From Clostridia bacterium (GTDB lineage Bacteria > Bacillota_E > SLMV01 > PUMD01), in NCBI GenBank assembly GCA_003563755.1, contig PWUB01000291.1, positions 1 to 15,164 of the forward strand: a DNA stretch of 15,164 nt, written 5' to 3'. Position numbers and translations under genes: made by a program. Positions within the stretch are counted from its first letter, which is position 1. Each line of letters starts with the position of its first letter. The notes beneath the pieces were generated by a model. That model had not been told where the DNA came from and ran no database searches. It was given only the letters and a program-made list of their open reading frames with translations. Shown here in pieces: positions 1-7,566 of the stretch.

Positions 1-1578
1 TCCGTAACCCGAGCTGCCGCGGGGATTGGTGAAGACAACAGCATAGCCGGCTGCAGCCAGCAGCTGGAACTCGAAAAAGAAGGTGCCCGTGTACATGGCG
101 GTCGGCCCCCCGTGGATCTGGAGAATCGCCGGGAGCCTGTCCTGGTCACCGTCGGGCCGGATAACCCATACGTCCACGTCGGGATCATCCTCGGTCGCCT
201 TCGCTGTGAAGCGCTCAGGGGTCAGCACCCGGCATTGGGCCAGAAGCTCCTCATTGGTGACGACCATCGTCCGCTCCGGTGCTTTCTGAAGGGAGCCCTC
301 CAGCACATCATCGCTGAATAGGCCTGCTCCGACAACCGGCTCGGACAGTTCAAGCCAGCGGATGTCTGCCGGACTCATGGCGTCCGCCACCGCCAGGGAG
401 GCGACACCGAGATCCGGGCGCAGGTGAGCATTGAAGATGACCCGGTCACCCGTCGTAACGAGTCTACAGGCACCGGTATCGGCGTCCACCCGAACCACCT
501 GGGTGGTGCCTCTCTCGCTGGTCACGTGATAGAGGAAACCGCCATCCGGGCTCCACGCGATGTCCGGGGCGGGACCGCTGAATCGCATATCGGAGATGCC
601 GCGGTCTCCGAAGGTCACATCGGTACCCTTTGTCAGGTCGGTGAGTGTGAAATCTCCGTCCGTGCCGACCCGATCACCCACGTCCGCTATCCACATGCGT
701 GTGTTGGTGTAGCCGCCGGTAATCTCACGCCTGTTGCCCAGGTAGGCAATGCGGCGTCCATCCGGCGAGAAGCTCGGAGACGACGCTGGACCGGAGCTGT
801 CGGTCACCTTCACCGGCTCACCTTCGCCGTCCGCGGAAAACAGCCAGATGTCACTGAATCGCTGCATGTCCGGGTCATCGGCCCGGCACGCGCTGGCGGC
901 TATCCATCGACCGTCCGGAGACCACGCAGGAGAGGAGTGGTTGAAGTCACCGGGGGTTACATCCACCACCTCGGCGAAACCATCTGCTGAGAGATCACCG
1001 GCGATGAAGGGCACCACCCCCACGTGAGCACCCTTGCCCTCGAGGAAGCCCGCTCCATCAGCCTTGTACTTGATCTTCTTTATGTGTTTGACGTCGTCGT
1101 TGTACTTTTGATACAGCCTCTGCAGCCTGTCTTCCGGGTCGGGGTCATCATCCTCGTGGGCAACGATCCCTTCGGCGGGATCACACCTCGCCACCAGGGC
1201 GATCCGGTCTCCCCCGGGAGACCACGCAAAGGCTGACACGCCACCATCGATGCAGGTGAGGGGAAGTGCCTCACCACCGCCGAGCGATATCACCCATATC
1301 TGGCTGCCGCACTCCTTTCCGGACACGGGTCGGTTCGACAGAAAGGCCAGCCATCGTCCACCAGGCGACCAGCGTGGGTGAGTGTCACTCGCGGAGGCCC
1401 CCGTGAAGGCGCGGCCTCCCTTCTCGCCGCGGCTGCATATCCATATCTGCGCGCGATACTCATCATCTTCAGGTTCTACCGTGTGACGGACGTAGGCGAC
1501 CCTGTCCCCCGTGGGGTCCACCCGGGGATCGCTGACGAACTCGAAGCTCAACAGGTCAAACGGTTCGAACGAACGCAA
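1..1578 (-). CDS. S9-family serine peptidase (acylaminoacyl-peptidase / prolyl-oligopeptidase type), C-terminus cut by window edge
   Basis: The visible 526 residues are an N-terminal beta-propeller followed by the first part of an alpha/beta-hydrolase domain. Propeller (PD40-like) blades show as repeated W/F-SPxG motifs: HPRWSPGGRWLAF, AFAWSPGGDRIAL, PAWSPDGRWIAA, PSFSPDGRRIAY and DIAWSPDGGFLY. The hydrolase part has the oxyanion-hole region HGGP at residues 489-492 and ends in TNPRGSSGYG, typical of S9C enzymes. The catalytic Ser (GxSxGG), Asp and His would lie beyond position 1, so activity cannot be judged. The start is TTG at 1578: an in-frame stop lies two codons upstream (TGA at 1585-1587), and AGGAG at 1588-1592 sits 9 bases away. 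I see no signal peptide, so it is probably cytoplasmic and trims short peptides or acyl-peptides (family knowledge). It begins 18 bases after the ltaE stop and is probably co-transcribed with it. Confidence 0.9.
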   Translation of the reverse strand, partial: MRSFEPFDLLSFEFVSDPRVDPTGDRVAYVRHTVEPEDDEYRAQIWICSRGEKGGRAFTGASASDTHPRWSPGGRWLAFLSNRPVSGKECGSQIWVISLGGGEALPLTCIDGGVSAFAWSPGGDRIALVARCDPAEGIVAHEDDDPDPEDRLQRLYQKYNDDVKHIKKIKYKADGAGFLEGKGAHVGVVPFIAGDLSADGFAEVVDVTPGDFNHSSPAWSPDGRWIAASACRADDPDMQRFSDIWLFSADGEGEPVKVTDSSGPASSPSFSPDGRRIAYLGNRREITGGYTNTRMWIADVGDRVGTDGDFTLTDLTKGTDVTFGDRGISDMRFSGPAPDIAWSPDGGFLYHVTSERGTTQVVRVDADTGACRLVTTGDRVIFNAHLRPDLGVASLAVADAMSPADIRWLELSEPVVGAGLFSDDVLEGSLQKAPERTMVVTNEELLAQCRVLTPERFTAKATEDDPDVDVWVIRPDGDQDRLPAILQIHGGPTAMYTGTFFFEFQLLAAAGYAVVFTNPRGSSGYG

Positions 1579-1596
1579 GCTGTCTCACTCCTCACC

Positions 1597-2634
1597 TCAT
1601 GAACTCTCCGCTATCTCGTGCATGGCGTCGATGGTCCTCAGGACGTCAGAGCGATCTATTTCATAGTGGGTCACCATGCGGACGCGCTCTGGACCTATGG
1701 CGCCCGCCCTGATCCCGTACTCGGCAAGGTGGGCAACCAGCTCGGCAGGAGTCAGGTGCTCGGGATCCACCTCGAAAATGACTATGTTGCTCTGGACGCT
1801 GTCAAGATCCACGCAGAAGGGCCCCATCTCCGCTATAGCCTCACCGAGAAGACGGGCGTGGTCGTGGTCCTCAGCCAGGCGGTCCACCATCGTCTCCAGG
1901 GCCACGATTCCCGCCGCCGCAAGGATACCCGCCTGCCGCATACCTCCGCCCAGGACCTTCCTGGCCCGGTGGCACCGTTCAATGAACTCGGCCGGTCCGG
2001 CCACGATAGAACCCACCGGGGCCGCCAGGCCCTTGGATAGGCAGAACTGAACACTGTCCACAGGGACAGTCATCTCCCGGACGTGAACTCCCCGTGCACA
2101 GGCAGCGTTGAAAACGCGCGCACCATCAAGGTGTACCGCCAGTCCGTTCTCGTGTGCTACATCGGCGAGCCTTTGCATCATCACCTCATCGATCACCGTA
2201 CCGCCGGCGCGGTTATGGGTGTTCTCCAGGCACAGGAGACGACTGGGAGGCAGGTGCACGTTGTCGTCACGGATGGCAGCCCTGACATCCTGGGGATCCA
2301 AGACGCCCCCGCATCCTCGTATGGTTCTACTCTGACATCCAGCCAGCAGAGATGCTCCCGCTGCTTCAAAGTGGAAGATATGGGCTGACTCTTCGAGAAT
2401 GATCTCATCGCCGCGCTGGGTATGAGCCATGATGCATACCTGGTTCCCCATGGTCCCACTGGCCACGAAAAGGGCGGCCTCTTTGCCCAGCATCTCGGCG
2501 GCAAGCTCCTGCAGACGGTTCACCGTGGGATCCTCGCGGTAGACATCATCGCCAACTTCAGCCTGGGCCATGGCACGGCGCATTTCTTCGGTGGGTCGCG
2601 TCACAGTATCGCTGCGTAAGTCTATGATGGTCAT
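1597..2634 (-). CDS. ltaE: Low-specificity L-threonine aldolase (PLP enzyme)
   Basis: This 345-residue protein has the length and motifs of fold-type I threonine aldolases, which cleave L-threonine or L-allo-threonine to glycine and acetaldehyde in the cytoplasm. It opens with the family signature [12 protein letters not shown]. Then come SGTMGN (59-64), the PLP-stacking region ESAHIFHFE (82-90), HLDGAR with the PLP-contacting Asp (168-173), the Schiff-base lysine K201 in [11 protein letters not shown], and GGGMRQ (229-234). The residue three before the lysine is Cys198 where Ser is common. The open frame extends about 100 codons further upstream, but that part does not resemble the family. 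The ATG at 2634 is preferred because the signature begins at once and GGAGG (2645-2649) lies 10 bases upstream. It is the first gene of a unit with the S9 peptidase. In vivo it may supply glycine or degrade threonine. Confidence 0.95.
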   Translation of the reverse strand: MTIIDLRSDTVTRPTEEMRRAMAQAEVGDDVYREDPTVNRLQELAAEMLGKEAALFVASGTMGNQVCIMAHTQRGDEIILEESAHIFHFEAAGASLLAGCQSRTIRGCGGVLDPQDVRAAIRDDNVHLPPSRLLCLENTHNRAGGTVIDEVMMQRLADVAHENGLAVHLDGARVFNAACARGVHVREMTVPVDSVQFCLSKGLAAPVGSIVAGPAEFIERCHRARKVLGGGMRQAGILAAAGIVALETMVDRLAEDHDHARLLGEAIAEMGPFCVDLDSVQSNIVIFEVDPEHLTPAELVAHLAEYGIRAGAIGPERVRMVTHYEIDRSDVLRTIDAMHEIAESS

Positions 2635-2670
2635 CTCGCCTTTACCTCCCCTTAACTCGTATGATCCTCC

Positions 2671-2699
2671 ATGATACGTTTCGACCCCCGCACCGTCAT
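2671..2699 (-). promoter_or_regulatory. Sigma-A-like promoter for ltaE
   Basis: On the minus strand, TATCAT (2671-2676, 5 of 6 matches to TATAAT) lies 17 bases after ATGACG (2694-2699, 4 of 6 matches to TTGACA). Transcription would begin near 2664, giving a leader of about 30 bases that includes the ltaE ribosome-binding site. This is sequence matching only. Confidence 0.4.
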
Positions 2700-2740
2700 A
2701 CCTTCGGAGAACCACAAAATGCCCATCCCTCGCACCCGGT

Positions 2741-2771
2741 TCATATTTCCATGCAGGGGAACACATACTAG
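2741..2771 (+). promoter_or_regulatory. Possible sigma-E/sigma-K-like sporulation promoter for the GerMN-SLH gene
   Basis: TCATATT at 2741-2747 fits the -35 motif known for Bacillus sigma-E (KMATATW). CATACTAG at 2764-2771 resembles its -10 motif (CATACAnT) and also the CATA part of sigma-K sites. The spacer is 16 bases, one or two longer than usual. The predicted start, near 2777-2779, would put the ribosome-binding site at the very 5' end, so the match is suggestive only. Confidence 0.25.
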
Positions 2772-2790
2772 CGCTGGGAGGAGACCCTGT

Positions 2791-4101
2791 ATGAAGTACC
2801 GTTACATTATCACCATCCTGGCATTGCTTCTCGTGGTTCCGACGATCGGAGAATCCACGGCGCCACCGCGAGGTGAGGTTGTCATCTACCAGCCTGAGTT
2901 CATCGGAGGCGACCTCCAGCTGCTGCCCGTAAGCCACGATGTCGGGGATCTAAGGCATCGGTGTGCCCGGGCTGCTGGGGCGCTGGGGGTGCTCTTGGAA
3001 TCCCCGCGCTTCCGTGAGCATTTCTCGGGTGACCCTGGACTGCGCAGGGTGAGCCTCGCAGATAATATACTGGTAGTCGATTTTGATGCAGCCCTCGGCA
3101 CCCTAAGCGCGGGCAGCTGGGGCGAACTCGTGCTCTTGCAGTCGATCGTGCACACCGCTCTCGCTGCCCAGCCCACAGCGGACGGAGTGCAGGTCCTGGT
3201 AAATGGTGAGGCCGTGGCGAGTGTCGGTGGTCACGTATACATTGGACAACCCCTGCAGAGGGACCCCACCGTGGTCTGGAGAGGTGCTGTGGACTGCCAC
3301 GACCACTGGGCAGAGGTCCCCGTATCCCTTCTGACCCTGAGAAACGCCCTAGCCACCAACAGGGAGGGGCTATTCGAGCCGGATCGGATCATCACCCGCG
3401 CTGAATTCATCGAGAGCGTGCATCGCGCCGCCACACCTTTCGAGCAGATGATACCCGGCAGCGTTGACGTCTACCCGCTCAGCTTCGCGGACATGCTCGA
3501 CATGGAGGATGCCGACCTGGCGCACATCGTTCGAGCTATGGTGGCCGCCGGTTTCCTTGAGCCCTCACACTACGGTGAACCGGCACTGCTGCATCCCCAC
3601 GAGCCGATAACCCGCCGCGAAGCAGCCGCAGTGATCCTTTCGGTGGCAGATGCAGGGGCGGCCCGCCATCTTCGATCGGCGGGAGCCAGCGTGGACTGCT
3701 ATGCACGAAGGGCGCAGCAACTGGGGCTGATACAGGGGTATGAAGATGCAAGCCTGCGCCTGCACGCTCCGGCGTCACGCGCGGAGGGTGCGGTGCTGGT
3801 GGCTAGAGCTATCGGCTTGGATCCCGGCCCCGGCGGCATTGCTGTCGCGCTGCCACAACCGGGAGCCACCCTCAGGCCGGGCGAACCCATAGTCGGTATA
3901 GCAGCTCAGGCAGGCCACACCACGCTTGGATACACACTGCAGATGCACGAGTGTCAAACCGTGGTGAGTGAAGGGCAGGTGAGCGTCTATCCCGACGGTT
4001 GGTTCAGCTTCGCTCCGCGGAGCACCGAGGGGGGGATCCCGGGGCCCGCCTACCTGAGAGTGCAGCAGTCAGACAGGATACCTGTTCTGCTGGGCAAATA
4101 A
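2791..4101 (+). CDS. Secreted GerMN-domain protein with S-layer-homology (SLH) repeats
   Basis: This is a 436-residue exported protein. Residues 1-24 form a signal peptide (MKYRY, then a hydrophobic stretch to about residue 19) with no lipobox Cys. Residues about 75-157 match the GerMN domain: [29 protein letters not shown] and the hallmark [11 protein letters not shown] near the end. GerMN is known from spore-germination and sporulation proteins such as GerM. Three SLH-like stretches follow: [12 protein letters not shown] (195-206), residues 231-289 with [12 protein letters not shown], and residues 304-342 with [25 protein letters not shown] repeats usually bind pyruvylated cell-wall polymers. 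The last 85 residues look like a beta-rich domain that I cannot assign. The start is the ATG at 2791, seven bases after GGGAGGAG (2776-2783). It is divergent from ltaE and convergent with aspS, so it is a single-gene unit. The role is inferred: an envelope or spore-related surface protein. Confidence 0.85.
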   Translation: MKYRYIITILALLLVVPTIGESTAPPRGEVVIYQPEFIGGDLQLLPVSHDVGDLRHRCARAAGALGVLLESPRFREHFSGDPGLRRVSLADNILVVDFDAALGTLSAGSWGELVLLQSIVHTALAAQPTADGVQVLVNGEAVASVGGHVYIGQPLQRDPTVVWRGAVDCHDHWAEVPVSLLTLRNALATNREGLFEPDRIITRAEFIESVHRAATPFEQMIPGSVDVYPLSFADMLDMEDADLAHIVRAMVAAGFLEPSHYGEPALLHPHEPITRREAAAVILSVADAGAARHLRSAGASVDCYARRAQQLGLIQGYEDASLRLHAPASRAEGAVLVARAIGLDPGPGGIAVALPQPGATLRPGEPIVGIAAQAGHTTLGYTLQMHECQTVVSEGQVSVYPDGWFSFAPRSTEGGIPGPAYLRVQQSDRIPVLLGK

Positions 4102-4122
4102 CAAATCGCACTCCCGCAGTGC
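4095..4122 (-). terminator. Terminator-like hairpin, minus strand
   Basis: Read on the minus strand, GCACT-GCGGG-AGTGC forms a perfect 5-bp stem with a 5-base loop (4108-4122). It is followed by the T-rich tail GATTTGTTATTTG (4095-4107). The tail overlaps the stop codon of the convergent plus-strand gene. It could end transcripts from aspS or from the candidate RNA between. The stem is short and the T tract is interrupted. Confidence 0.35.
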
Positions 4123-4379
4123 CGTGTCTCCCGCCTGTTTCGAACCCGCTCTTAACAGGTGGGTGCCTTATGACCGGCTTTGGACGTCCACTCGACGGAG
4201 GCATGCCCGCTACCGATCAGCTCAGGCTCCCGGAGTGATGGGGTTGGGTCAAACATCCGGCCAGCCACGCACACCGCAGGAAGTGCGAATTGTACAAGCT
4301 CACCCTCGATGAATAACGGATGCCATGCTTTTCCTTAGCGACACGTGCCGGAAAAGGTACATCGTGGCCTCTCATCCGC
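4098..4379 (-). ncRNA. Candidate structured untranslated RNA or 3' region downstream of aspS
   Basis: The 336 bases between the convergent gene ends (4102-4437) hold no credible coding frame. On the minus strand they contain a promoter-like sequence (4386-4414), a long imperfect hairpin at its expected start (4317-4378), and smaller hairpins at 4268-4287 (CGCAC/GTGCG), 4230-4260 (CCGGA/TCCGG) and 4134-4159 (CCTGTT/AACAGG). A terminator-like hairpin (4095-4122) closes the region. Together these would give an RNA of about 280 bases. I do not recognise motifs of SRP RNA, tmRNA, RNase P RNA or a riboswitch. In Bacillus subtilis the 6S-1 RNA gene lies directly downstream of aspS, so a 6S-like RNA is possible by position, but the single long rod with a central bubble that 6S RNA should show is not evident. 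It may also be only the 3' end of the aspS transcript. Confidence 0.3.
4317..4378 (-). repeat. Imperfect inverted repeat (long hairpin)
   Basis: CGGATG (4317-4322) pairs with CATCCG (4373-4378), CCA (4323-4325) with TGG (4365-4367), and CTTTTCC (4328-4334) with GGAAAAG (4350-4356). A 15-base loop closes the hairpin, and both internal loops are asymmetric. This gives 16 base pairs in 62 bases. On the minus strand it is followed by TTATT. It may act as the 5' domain of a small RNA or as a transcription end signal between convergent genes. Confidence 0.5.
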
Positions 4380-4385
4380 AGTTCA

Positions 4386-4414
4386 ATATTATCATATGCC
4401 CCCGGTCATGACAA
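4386..4414 (-). promoter_or_regulatory. Promoter-like sequence just downstream of aspS, minus strand
   Basis: On the minus strand, TTGTCA (4409-4414, 5 of 6 matches to TTGACA) is followed after exactly 17 bases by TAATAT (4386-4391). A TGA directly before the -10 makes it an extended -10 (TGn). The expected start lies near 4379, at the foot of the long hairpin. No protein gene lies downstream in this direction before the convergent gene end, so if active it would make an untranslated RNA. Confidence 0.35.
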
Positions 4415-4437
4415 CATGTGCGAGGTCCGTATAGGGG

Positions 4438-6276
4438 TTATTCGTCGATCTTTTTCAGGCCCAGTTCCTGAAGCTGCTCGGGGGAAACGGGTGCCGGCGC
4501 TCCTGCCATGAGGTCACGGGCCGCGGTGGTCTTCGGAAAGGCAGTGACTTCACGAATATTGGCCTGGCGGGCCAGAAGCATGACCAGCCGGTCCCAGCCC
4601 AGTGCAATGCCGCCGTGGGGCGGCAGCCCGTAGGCCAGGGCCCTGAGGAAGAAGCCGAACCTCTCCTCCTGCTCCCGCTCGTCCATGTTGAGAGCGCGGA
4701 ACACGGATTCCTGGACATGCCGCTCGTGGATTCGCAGGCTGCCCGAACCCAATTCCACACCGTTGAGGACCAGGTCGTAGGCCCTGGAACCCACCGAGAG
4801 CGGATCACTGTCCAACAGGTGCACGTCACAAGCCAGAGGAGCCGTGAAGGGGTGGTGAACACTCGTCACCGCACCCTCCCCATCCATCTCGAACAGCGGG
4901 GGCTCCGTCACCCACAGAAACTCGAGCCGGTCATCCCGGGGTATCAGATCCAGGGTTCGTGCCAGGCTGGTCCGGAGCCCGCCGAGAATGCGGCACACAT
5001 CGGTGGTCTCACCGGCACACACCAGGAGGAGGTCGCCCCTCTTCACACCGGCGAGGCGGGCCATACAGCGAAGTTCTGCATCGGACAGATGCCTGACAAC
5101 GGCAGACCGAACAGCGTCCGCACCGCCCATCGGACTGTCCTCCCAGGCGAACCACAGCAGCCCTCGAGCACCGAGGTCGATGGCGCGCCTCTCCCATTCG
5201 TCCAGCTGGGAACGGGCGGCGTCAGACATCGAAGGCAGCACAATTCCCCTCACCGTACCTCCGTCAGCGACGGTGCCGGAGAACAGACGGAACTCAGAGT
5301 CAGCGACACACTCCGAGAGATCATGTATCACGAGGTCATACCGCAGGTCCGGTTTATCACTGCCGTAGCGCTCCATCGCCTCCGTATAACTCATCCGGGG
5401 AAACGGTGTCTTCACATCCACACCCCATAGCTCCCCGAAGAGCTCAACCATGAGACCTTCCAGCAGCTCGTAGACCTCCTCGGTCCCGGTGAACGACATC
5501 TCGAGATCAAGCTGGGTGAACTCAGGCTGGCGGTCGGCACGTAGATCCTCATCGCGGAAGCACCTCACCAGCTGGTAGTACCTGTCAAATCCTGAGAGCA
5601 TCAGCAGCTGCTTGAAGAGCTGAGGTGACTGCGGGAGGGCATAGAACTCTCCAGGTGCCACGCGGCTCGGCACCAGGTAGTCCCGCGCTCCCTCCGGTGT
5701 GCTGCGGGTCAGGTAGGGAGTCTCCACCTCGCAAAATTCCCTGTCCTCGAGGTAACGCCTCACCAGCGAGTTGGTCCTTGACCGGAGCATCAGGTTTTTC
5801 TGCATCTCGGGGCGACGGAGGTCCAGGTATCGGTATTTCAGCCGCAGGGCCTCCTCAACCTGCACACCATCCTCTATGTAAAAGGGCTGGCTCTCGGAGG
5901 TATTCAGAAGTCGGATTTCGGACGGCACAACCTCGACCGACCCGGTCGGACTGTCGGGGTTCACCGTCTCAGGAGAACGTTCGCGAAGCTTTCCTCGAAC
6001 AGCAACCACGTACTCGCGACGCCATTTCCTCGCCAGCCTCCACAGCTGCCCCCCGGTGTTCTCGTTGAATACCACCTGGACTTCACCCGTCCGATCTCGG
6101 ATCATGACGAACAGGAGGCTGCCCAGGTCCCTTCGATTGCTGACCCATCCGGTCAGTGTCACCTCCCGCCCGGCATCCCCTGCGTTGAGGCGGCCGCAGG
6201 AATCCGTCCTCCTCCAGCTGCCCAGGGAGTCCAGTTCCCGGCCGCCCGGTTCCTCACAGGACAGATCACACAACAT
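4438..6276 (-). CDS. aspS: Aspartyl-tRNA synthetase (class II, bacterial type)
   Basis: This enzyme charges tRNA-Asp with aspartate. Numbered from the ATG at 6276 (612 residues), it has the OB-fold anticodon-binding domain (GWVSNRRDLGSLLF, 43-56), the entry to the catalytic core (TPEGARDYLVPSR, 193-205; ALPQSPQLFKQ, 213-223), motif 2 (FRDEDLRADRQPEF, 240-253), and the bacterial GAD insertion domain (roughly 285-420). HHPFTAP (474-480), VELGSGSLRIH (507-517) and motif 3 (GGIALGWDRL, 555-564) follow. Leu at position 51 in RRDLG matches tRNA-Asp-specific enzymes; non-discriminating ones usually have His there (family knowledge). About 22 residues precede the usual start of the OB domain. GGAGG (6282-6286) lies 5 bases before this ATG and 8 bases before a TTG at 6273, so either may be used. 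It follows hisS by 21 bases and is the last gene of the block. Confidence 0.97.
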   Translation of the reverse strand: MLCDLSCEEPGGRELDSLGSWRRTDSCGRLNAGDAGREVTLTGWVSNRRDLGSLLFVMIRDRTGEVQVVFNENTGGQLWRLARKWRREYVVAVRGKLRERSPETVNPDSPTGSVEVVPSEIRLLNTSESQPFYIEDGVQVEEALRLKYRYLDLRRPEMQKNLMLRSRTNSLVRRYLEDREFCEVETPYLTRSTPEGARDYLVPSRVAPGEFYALPQSPQLFKQLLMLSGFDRYYQLVRCFRDEDLRADRQPEFTQLDLEMSFTGTEEVYELLEGLMVELFGELWGVDVKTPFPRMSYTEAMERYGSDKPDLRYDLVIHDLSECVADSEFRLFSGTVADGGTVRGIVLPSMSDAARSQLDEWERRAIDLGARGLLWFAWEDSPMGGADAVRSAVVRHLSDAELRCMARLAGVKRGDLLLVCAGETTDVCRILGGLRTSLARTLDLIPRDDRLEFLWVTEPPLFEMDGEGAVTSVHHPFTAPLACDVHLLDSDPLSVGSRAYDLVLNGVELGSGSLRIHERHVQESVFRALNMDEREQEERFGFFLRALAYGLPPHGGIALGWDRLVMLLARQANIREVTAFPKTTAARDLMAGAPAPVSPEQLQELGLKKIDE

Positions 6277-6297
6277 CATCACCTCCACTAACCATCA

Positions 6298-7566
6298 TCA
6301 CAGCGACATTCTTTCTCCCAGCACGGACACGATTTCCGCCCGGGACACGGTGCACTGGGTGCCCTCCTCCATGTCACGGACAACCACGCTCCCCGCCGCC
6401 AGCTCATCATCCCCGATGATAAGAACGTACCTTGCCCGATAGCGGCCAGCATGCCGCATCTGGCTGCGCAGACTCCGCCCGAGGTAGTCGGTATCGGCGC
6501 TCAGACCCGCAGTCCGGAGCTCGTGCAGTAGCCCAAACCCCTCTCTCTGAGCCCGTTCACCGAGGGTGACTATGAAGACATCAACCCCTGGAGCCTGCGG
6601 CAGGGGAATGCCTTCATGCTCGAGGATCATGAGCAGCCGCTCCATGCCGAGGCCGAAACCCGCGGCCGGCGTGCTGTCGCCTCCCAGGATCTGCACGAGA
6701 CCGTCGTAGCGTCCGCCTCCGCAGACCACGTCCTTAGCCCCGAGGGCCGGGTGGGTTATCTCGAACACGGTGCGGGTGTAATAGTCCAGTCCCCGCACGA
6801 GGCTGCTGTCGATGTCGAAGTCAACGCCCAGGTCAGAAAGCAGGGCCTGGAGAACCTCAAAATGCTCGCGGCAGTCACCGCACAGGTACGACTCCATCGG
6901 CGGTGCACCGGCTCGAAACTCCTGACACCTGGAGCGCTTGCAGTCCAACAGCCGGAGAGGGTTTGCCTCAAAACGACGGCAGCAGTCGGCACACATACCG
7001 TCGAGGCAGTCGGCAAAATGCTCTTTCACCGCCTCCCGATACTCACCGCGGCAGTGCCTACAGCCCATGCTGTTGAGGCCTACCTGCAGGTCTCCGATTC
7101 CCAGTTCACCCAGGAAATCATGAGCCAGGGTGATGACCTCGGCATCCACGGATGCATCGGAACTGCCGAAGCACTCCACTCCGAACTGGCGGTGCTCCCG
7201 CAGCCGTCCGGCCTGGGGACGCTCATACCTGAAGACCGGCCAACCGACGTAGCACAGCTTCACCGGCTGCGCGCCGGCGTGCAGTCCCTTTTCCAGGTAG
7301 AGCCGCGCTGCCGCTGCCGTTCCCTCCGGTCTCAGGGTCAGGCTCCGTCCCCCACGGTCCTTGAAGGTATACATCTCTTTCTCCACTATGTCCGTAGTCT
7401 CGCCCACCGTCCGCTGAAACAGCTCCGTATGCTCCAGGGTGGGCGTGGTGATCTCCCCGTACCCGTAACGGCGGCATACGTCCCGTGCGATCGCCTCGAG
7501 GTGGCGCCACCGCGGACTCTCCTCCGGTGTAACATCGGCGGTTCCACGCGGTCGTCTGATCATCAT
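6298..7566 (-). CDS. hisS: Histidyl-tRNA synthetase with Cys-rich insertion domain
   Basis: This 422-residue enzyme charges tRNA-His and is a homodimeric class II synthetase. Visible motifs are the N-terminal RGTADVTPEE, motif 1 region TPTLEHTELF (41-50), motif 2 region TLRPEGTA (77-84) and RYERPQAGRLREHRQFG (113-129). The histidine-specific peptides LVRGLDYYTRT (256-266) and GGGRYDGL (283-290) and motif 3 GFGLGMERL (303-311) follow, then a C-terminal anticodon-binding domain from about 328. Residues 167-232 hold ten cysteines (169, 172, 187, 192, 195, 196, 209, 214, 229, 232), including CRHC and CGDC pairs, which suggests metal binding in the insertion domain. The ATG at 7566 is chosen because AGGAGG (7575-7580) lies 8 bases upstream; a second ATG follows at once. 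It lies 148 bases after dtd and 21 bases before aspS. Confidence 0.97.
   Translation of the reverse strand: MMIRRPRGTADVTPEESPRWRHLEAIARDVCRRYGYGEITTPTLEHTELFQRTVGETTDIVEKEMYTFKDRGGRSLTLRPEGTAAAARLYLEKGLHAGAQPVKLCYVGWPVFRYERPQAGRLREHRQFGVECFGSSDASVDAEVITLAHDFLGELGIGDLQVGLNSMGCRHCRGEYREAVKEHFADCLDGMCADCCRRFEANPLRLLDCKRSRCQEFRAGAPPMESYLCGDCREHFEVLQALLSDLGVDFDIDSSLVRGLDYYTRTVFEITHPALGAKDVVCGGGRYDGLVQILGGDSTPAAGFGLGMERLLMILEHEGIPLPQAPGVDVFIVTLGERAQREGFGLLHELRTAGLSADTDYLGRSLRSQMRHAGRYRARYVLIIGDDELAAGSVVVRDMEEGTQCTVSRAEIVSVLGERMSL

Noticed and set aside
2671..2790. N-terminal extension of the GerMN-SLH frame by 40 codons
   Set aside because: It would bury the signal peptide, while a strong ribosome-binding site sits just before the ATG at 2791.
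2635..2937. N-terminal extension of the threonine aldolase frame by about 100 codons
   Set aside because: It does not resemble the aldolase family, overlaps the divergent gene's start and signal peptide, and a good ribosome-binding site supports the ATG at 2634.
4133..4150. GGTTCGAAAC on the minus strand, similar to a tRNA T-loop
   Set aside because: The flanking bases do not pair as a T-stem, and no acceptor, D or anticodon arms can be drawn around it.
4151..4170. AACAGGTGGGTGCC on the plus strand, loosely like the T-box core
   Set aside because: It does not match the AGGGTGGnACCGCG core well, and no plus-strand gene follows it.
4102..4312. Short plus-strand frames of 60-80 codons after the SLH gene
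   Set aside because: There are no ribosome-binding sites at sensible spacing, the composition is Arg/Pro-rich as expected from non-coding GC-rich DNA, and no family is recognisable.
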